From NCBI GenBank assembly GCA_945860575.1, contig CAMAQQ010000053.1, forward strand, positions 1-7,885: 7,885 bases of DNA, read 5' to 3'. This document shows positions 6,612 through 7,885 of this stretch, piece after piece. Position 1 is the first letter of the stretch; each line of letters starts with the position of its first letter. The notes beneath the pieces were generated by a model, which had not been told where the DNA came from, searched no databases, and worked only from the letters and a program-made list of their open reading frames with translations. The position numbers and the translations under genes were made by a program. This DNA is from Ferrithrix thermotolerans DSM 19514 (GTDB lineage: Bacteria; Actinomycetota; Acidimicrobiia; Acidimicrobiales; Ilumatobacteraceae).

Positions 6612-7346
6612 CTATTTAAGAAGCACCTCAGATGCGATCCAAAGAATGAGCCACAAGACACCGCCCGTTATCATCGCGTTCTTGTGCGATTCATATGGCC
6701 ACAACAATTTGTTTGTTGCTGCAGTGCCACCGAGCATGCCGAGGGCATTGATTTGCAAGATCGCACCAAGCACAACACCGATAATCAACAAAGTCATCGC
6801 GTTGCTTTGAGTTGCCTCGCCAAAAGCCGAAGTATAAAAGTGGGCCGAACCAACCATGAACCACAACATTGAGAAAGAAAAAATAAAGTTCTGTCGAGAT
6901 GCAAGCAATGCTTTACGACCAGCACCTGCAGCAGCCGGATCAGCAGCAGCGCCACCCAACACATTGACAGCATTGGCAAGAACAACTTTCTGATTCTTCC
7001 AGATAACCATCCACACATTGGCTGCCATCAAGGTGCCGTAAATCATGCCAAGCGAAATTGTCATGTTATGCGCATTGTTTTGCTGCCAGTAGTCCTTGAT
7101 TAGACCGGTAATTAACAAACCAGTTACCAAGGTTGCAATCGCTGCCCAACGAAACCACCACAGCGCACGACGTGCAACTTTGTCGAGGGTGATCATTCGG
7201 GCTTTACCTTCGTCACCATAAGCAGCAAGCGCTGGCACTTGCACGAGATTGAAGTAATACAACAAACCGATCCAAACAATTCCCACAAGAATGTGCAGAT
7301 ATCTAAATAAAAAGTCTCCGATATAAGCCTGAGTTAACAATTCCAT
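6612..7346 (-). CDS. PuuD-like membrane protein (urate hydroxylase N-terminal domain family), no cytochrome c domain
   Basis: This is an integral membrane protein of 244 residues with about six hydrophobic helices (roughly 11-33, 61-83, 95-116, 152-173, 183-205, 223-243). The opening 'FRYLHILVGIVWIGLLYYFN' and the later 'MLWFMVGSAHFY' resemble the membrane part of PuuD, the cytochrome-c-linked urate oxidase of some Proteobacteria. PuuD ends in a cytochrome c domain; this protein has no CxxCH motif and no cysteine at all, so it would need a separate electron carrier or do something else. Histidines in or near helices (H18, H169) are possible haem or metal ligands. I do not assign urate oxidation, because nothing nearby belongs to purine breakdown. 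The ATG at 7346 has a good Shine-Dalgarno sequence. It stops 17 nt before kgd and is probably the first gene of the minus-strand set. Confidence 0.8.
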   Translation of the reverse strand: MELLTQAYIGDFLFRYLHILVGIVWIGLLYYFNLVQVPALAAYGDEGKARMITLDKVARRALWWFRWAAIATLVTGLLITGLIKDYWQQNNAHNMTISLGMIYGTLMAANVWMVIWKNQKVVLANAVNVLGGAAADPAAAGAGRKALLASRQNFIFSFSMLWFMVGSAHFYTSAFGEATQSNAMTLLIIGVVLGAILQINALGMLGGTAATNKLLWPYESHKNAMITGGVLWLILWIASEVLLK

Positions 7347-7350
7347 GATT

Positions 7351-7356
7351 TCTCCC
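7351..7356 (-). promoter_or_regulatory. Ribosome binding site of the PuuD-like gene
   Basis: On the minus strand GGGAGA precedes the ATG at 7346 with a GGAG core and normal spacing (about 5 nt). It is the only clear Shine-Dalgarno sequence among the six gene starts in the window and fixes the start of this gene. Confidence 0.7.
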
Positions 7357-7370
7357 GTTTCTGTTTCGTT

Positions 7371-7382
7371 AATTTATAAATT
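7371..7382. repeat. Perfect 12-bp AT palindrome aatttataaatt
   Basis: The sequence equals its own reverse complement and contains a TATAAA-like -10 on either strand. It is located 25-36 nt upstream of the PuuD-like start codon. It may be only part of an AT-rich promoter, or a binding site for a dimeric regulator. Confidence 0.4.
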
Positions 7383-7490
7383 TGAGTTTTAGCCGACTAA
7401 ACGCCTCTAAAAACTTACCATAAATACCGACTGCGGTCTTGAGGAGCGAAGAAACTAGCCCGTCAAATCGCCTAGTAGTTTATAAGTCTT

Positions 7491-7885
7491 ATGGCTGCCG
7501 AATTTATTTATACGTGCTACAAACTCGCCCGCTTTTATCCACCAGATCGAACGGTGCTCGAGAACATTTCACTTTCTTTTTACCCTGGCGCCAAAATTGG
7601 CGTGCTCGGCTCGAACGGCAGTGGCAAATCAAGTTTGCTAAAAATCATGGCTGGTCTTGACGATGAGTTCACAGGCGAAGCACGCCTGACACCGGGTTTT
7701 TCAGTAGGCCTGCTTGAGCAAGAGCCAAAGCTCGACCCGACCAAAGATGTTCTCGGCAATGTCATGGATGGCGTTGCGCCGATTCGAGATCTGTTGGCAG
7801 AATACGAAAAAGTAACCGCAATGTGGGCCGAACCAGACGCAGACTTCGACAAAGTTGGTGCACTGCAAGCAAAACTTGAGGCAAA
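7491..7885 (+). CDS. ettA: Energy-dependent translational throttle protein EttA, ABC-F ATPase (3' end outside window)
   Basis: The visible 131 residues align by eye along their whole length with E. coli EttA: 'EFIYTCYKLAR', 'VLENISLSFYPGAKIGVLG', Walker A 'GSNGSGKS' (40-47), 'LLKIMAGLD', 'TGEARLTPG', the Q-loop region 'GLLEQEPKLDP' (Q77), and 'WAEPDADFDKVGALQAKLE' leading toward the arm insertion. ABC-F proteins of this group bind the ribosomal E site and gate translation according to ATP/ADP levels; they have no membrane domain. The rest of ABC1, the linker and ABC2 lie beyond the window. The ATG at 7491 matches the family N-terminus. No Shine-Dalgarno sequence is present; TATAAG ends 4 nt and TAGTTT 9 nt before the ATG, so a leaderless or very short-leader message is likely. 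The gene is divergent from the PuuD-like gene. Confidence 0.95.
   Translation, partial: MAAEFIYTCYKLARFYPPDRTVLENISLSFYPGAKIGVLGSNGSGKSSLLKIMAGLDDEFTGEARLTPGFSVGLLEQEPKLDPTKDVLGNVMDGVAPIRDLLAEYEKVTAMWAEPDADFDKVGALQAKLEA

Larger units (their letters stand above)
7347..7490. promoter_or_regulatory. Divergent promoter region between the PuuD-like gene and ettA
   Basis: This 144-nt AT-rich gap must hold promoters for both directions. On the minus strand TATAAA (within 7371-7382) could be a -10 for the PuuD-like gene, with a poor -35. On the plus strand TATAAG at 7481-7486 or TAGTTT at 7476-7481 could be a -10 for ettA, which has no Shine-Dalgarno sequence. A dyad, tttag-ccga-ctaaa, sits at 7388-7401. 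No terminator or small RNA is apparent. Confidence 0.5.

Noticed and set aside
7439..7660. A plus-strand frame starting with TTG near a GAGGAG sequence and running into ettA
   Set aside because: It overlaps ettA in another frame, has no domain, and the GAGGAG sits at the TTG itself rather than upstream of it.
7580..7852. A 90-codon minus-strand frame opposite the start of ettA
   Set aside because: The plus-strand frame matches EttA residue by residue through Walker A, so the minus-strand frame is a by-product.
1..7885. Mobile elements, CRISPR arrays, tRNA/rRNA genes, or a defence island
   Set aside because: No repeat-spacer pattern, transposase motif, tRNA-like cloverleaf or toxin-antitoxin pair was seen. 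The genes are mostly housekeeping types, and the NYN nuclease has no paired antitoxin-like neighbour.

Overview
The window looks like ordinary chromosomal DNA from an actinobacterium of moderate GC content (roughly half GC by eye). Three things point there: a fused 1224-residue SucB-like/SucA protein of the mycobacterial Kgd type, an HRDC-ended protein fragment that fits actinobacterial UvrD2, and apparent leaderless or non-AUG gene starts. An aquatic Acidimicrobiia-type lineage is my best guess, but that is inference from protein flavour only.

Layout: positions 1-309 (+) hold the 3' end of a gene for an HRDC-domain protein, probably a UvrD2-like helicase. It converges with only 3 nt to spare on a run of five minus-strand genes. 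In transcription order (right to left) these are a membrane protein resembling the N-terminal part of the urate hydroxylase PuuD (7346-6612), the 2-oxoglutarate enzyme kgd (6594-2920), a predicted NYN/Zc3h12a-type ribonuclease with an S1 RNA-binding domain and a basic tail (2902-1868), exodeoxyribonuclease III xth (1813-1034) and a THEM4/PaaI-like hotdog thioesterase (about 1023-313). Spacings are 17, 17 and 54 nt, then a 10-nt gap or a 17-nt overlap depending on the start chosen. The five could be one operon, although several starts carry their own candidate -10 motif. A 144-nt intergenic region (7347-7490) separates the set from a divergent plus-strand ettA gene that runs off the right edge.

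Functionally the set is mixed: central carbon metabolism (kgd), RNA turnover or translation (the NYN-S1 protein and EttA), DNA repair (xth and the helicase) and acyl-CoA chemistry. No single pathway explains it. I found no mobile element, CRISPR array, tRNA, rRNA or clear rho-independent terminator. The items most worth a second look are the NYN-S1 protein, the PuuD-like membrane domain without a cytochrome c tail, a perfect 15-nt dyad right at the kgd start, and recurring TAnnnT motifs 6-7 nt before start codons. I do not see convincing evidence of an entirely new multi-gene system.
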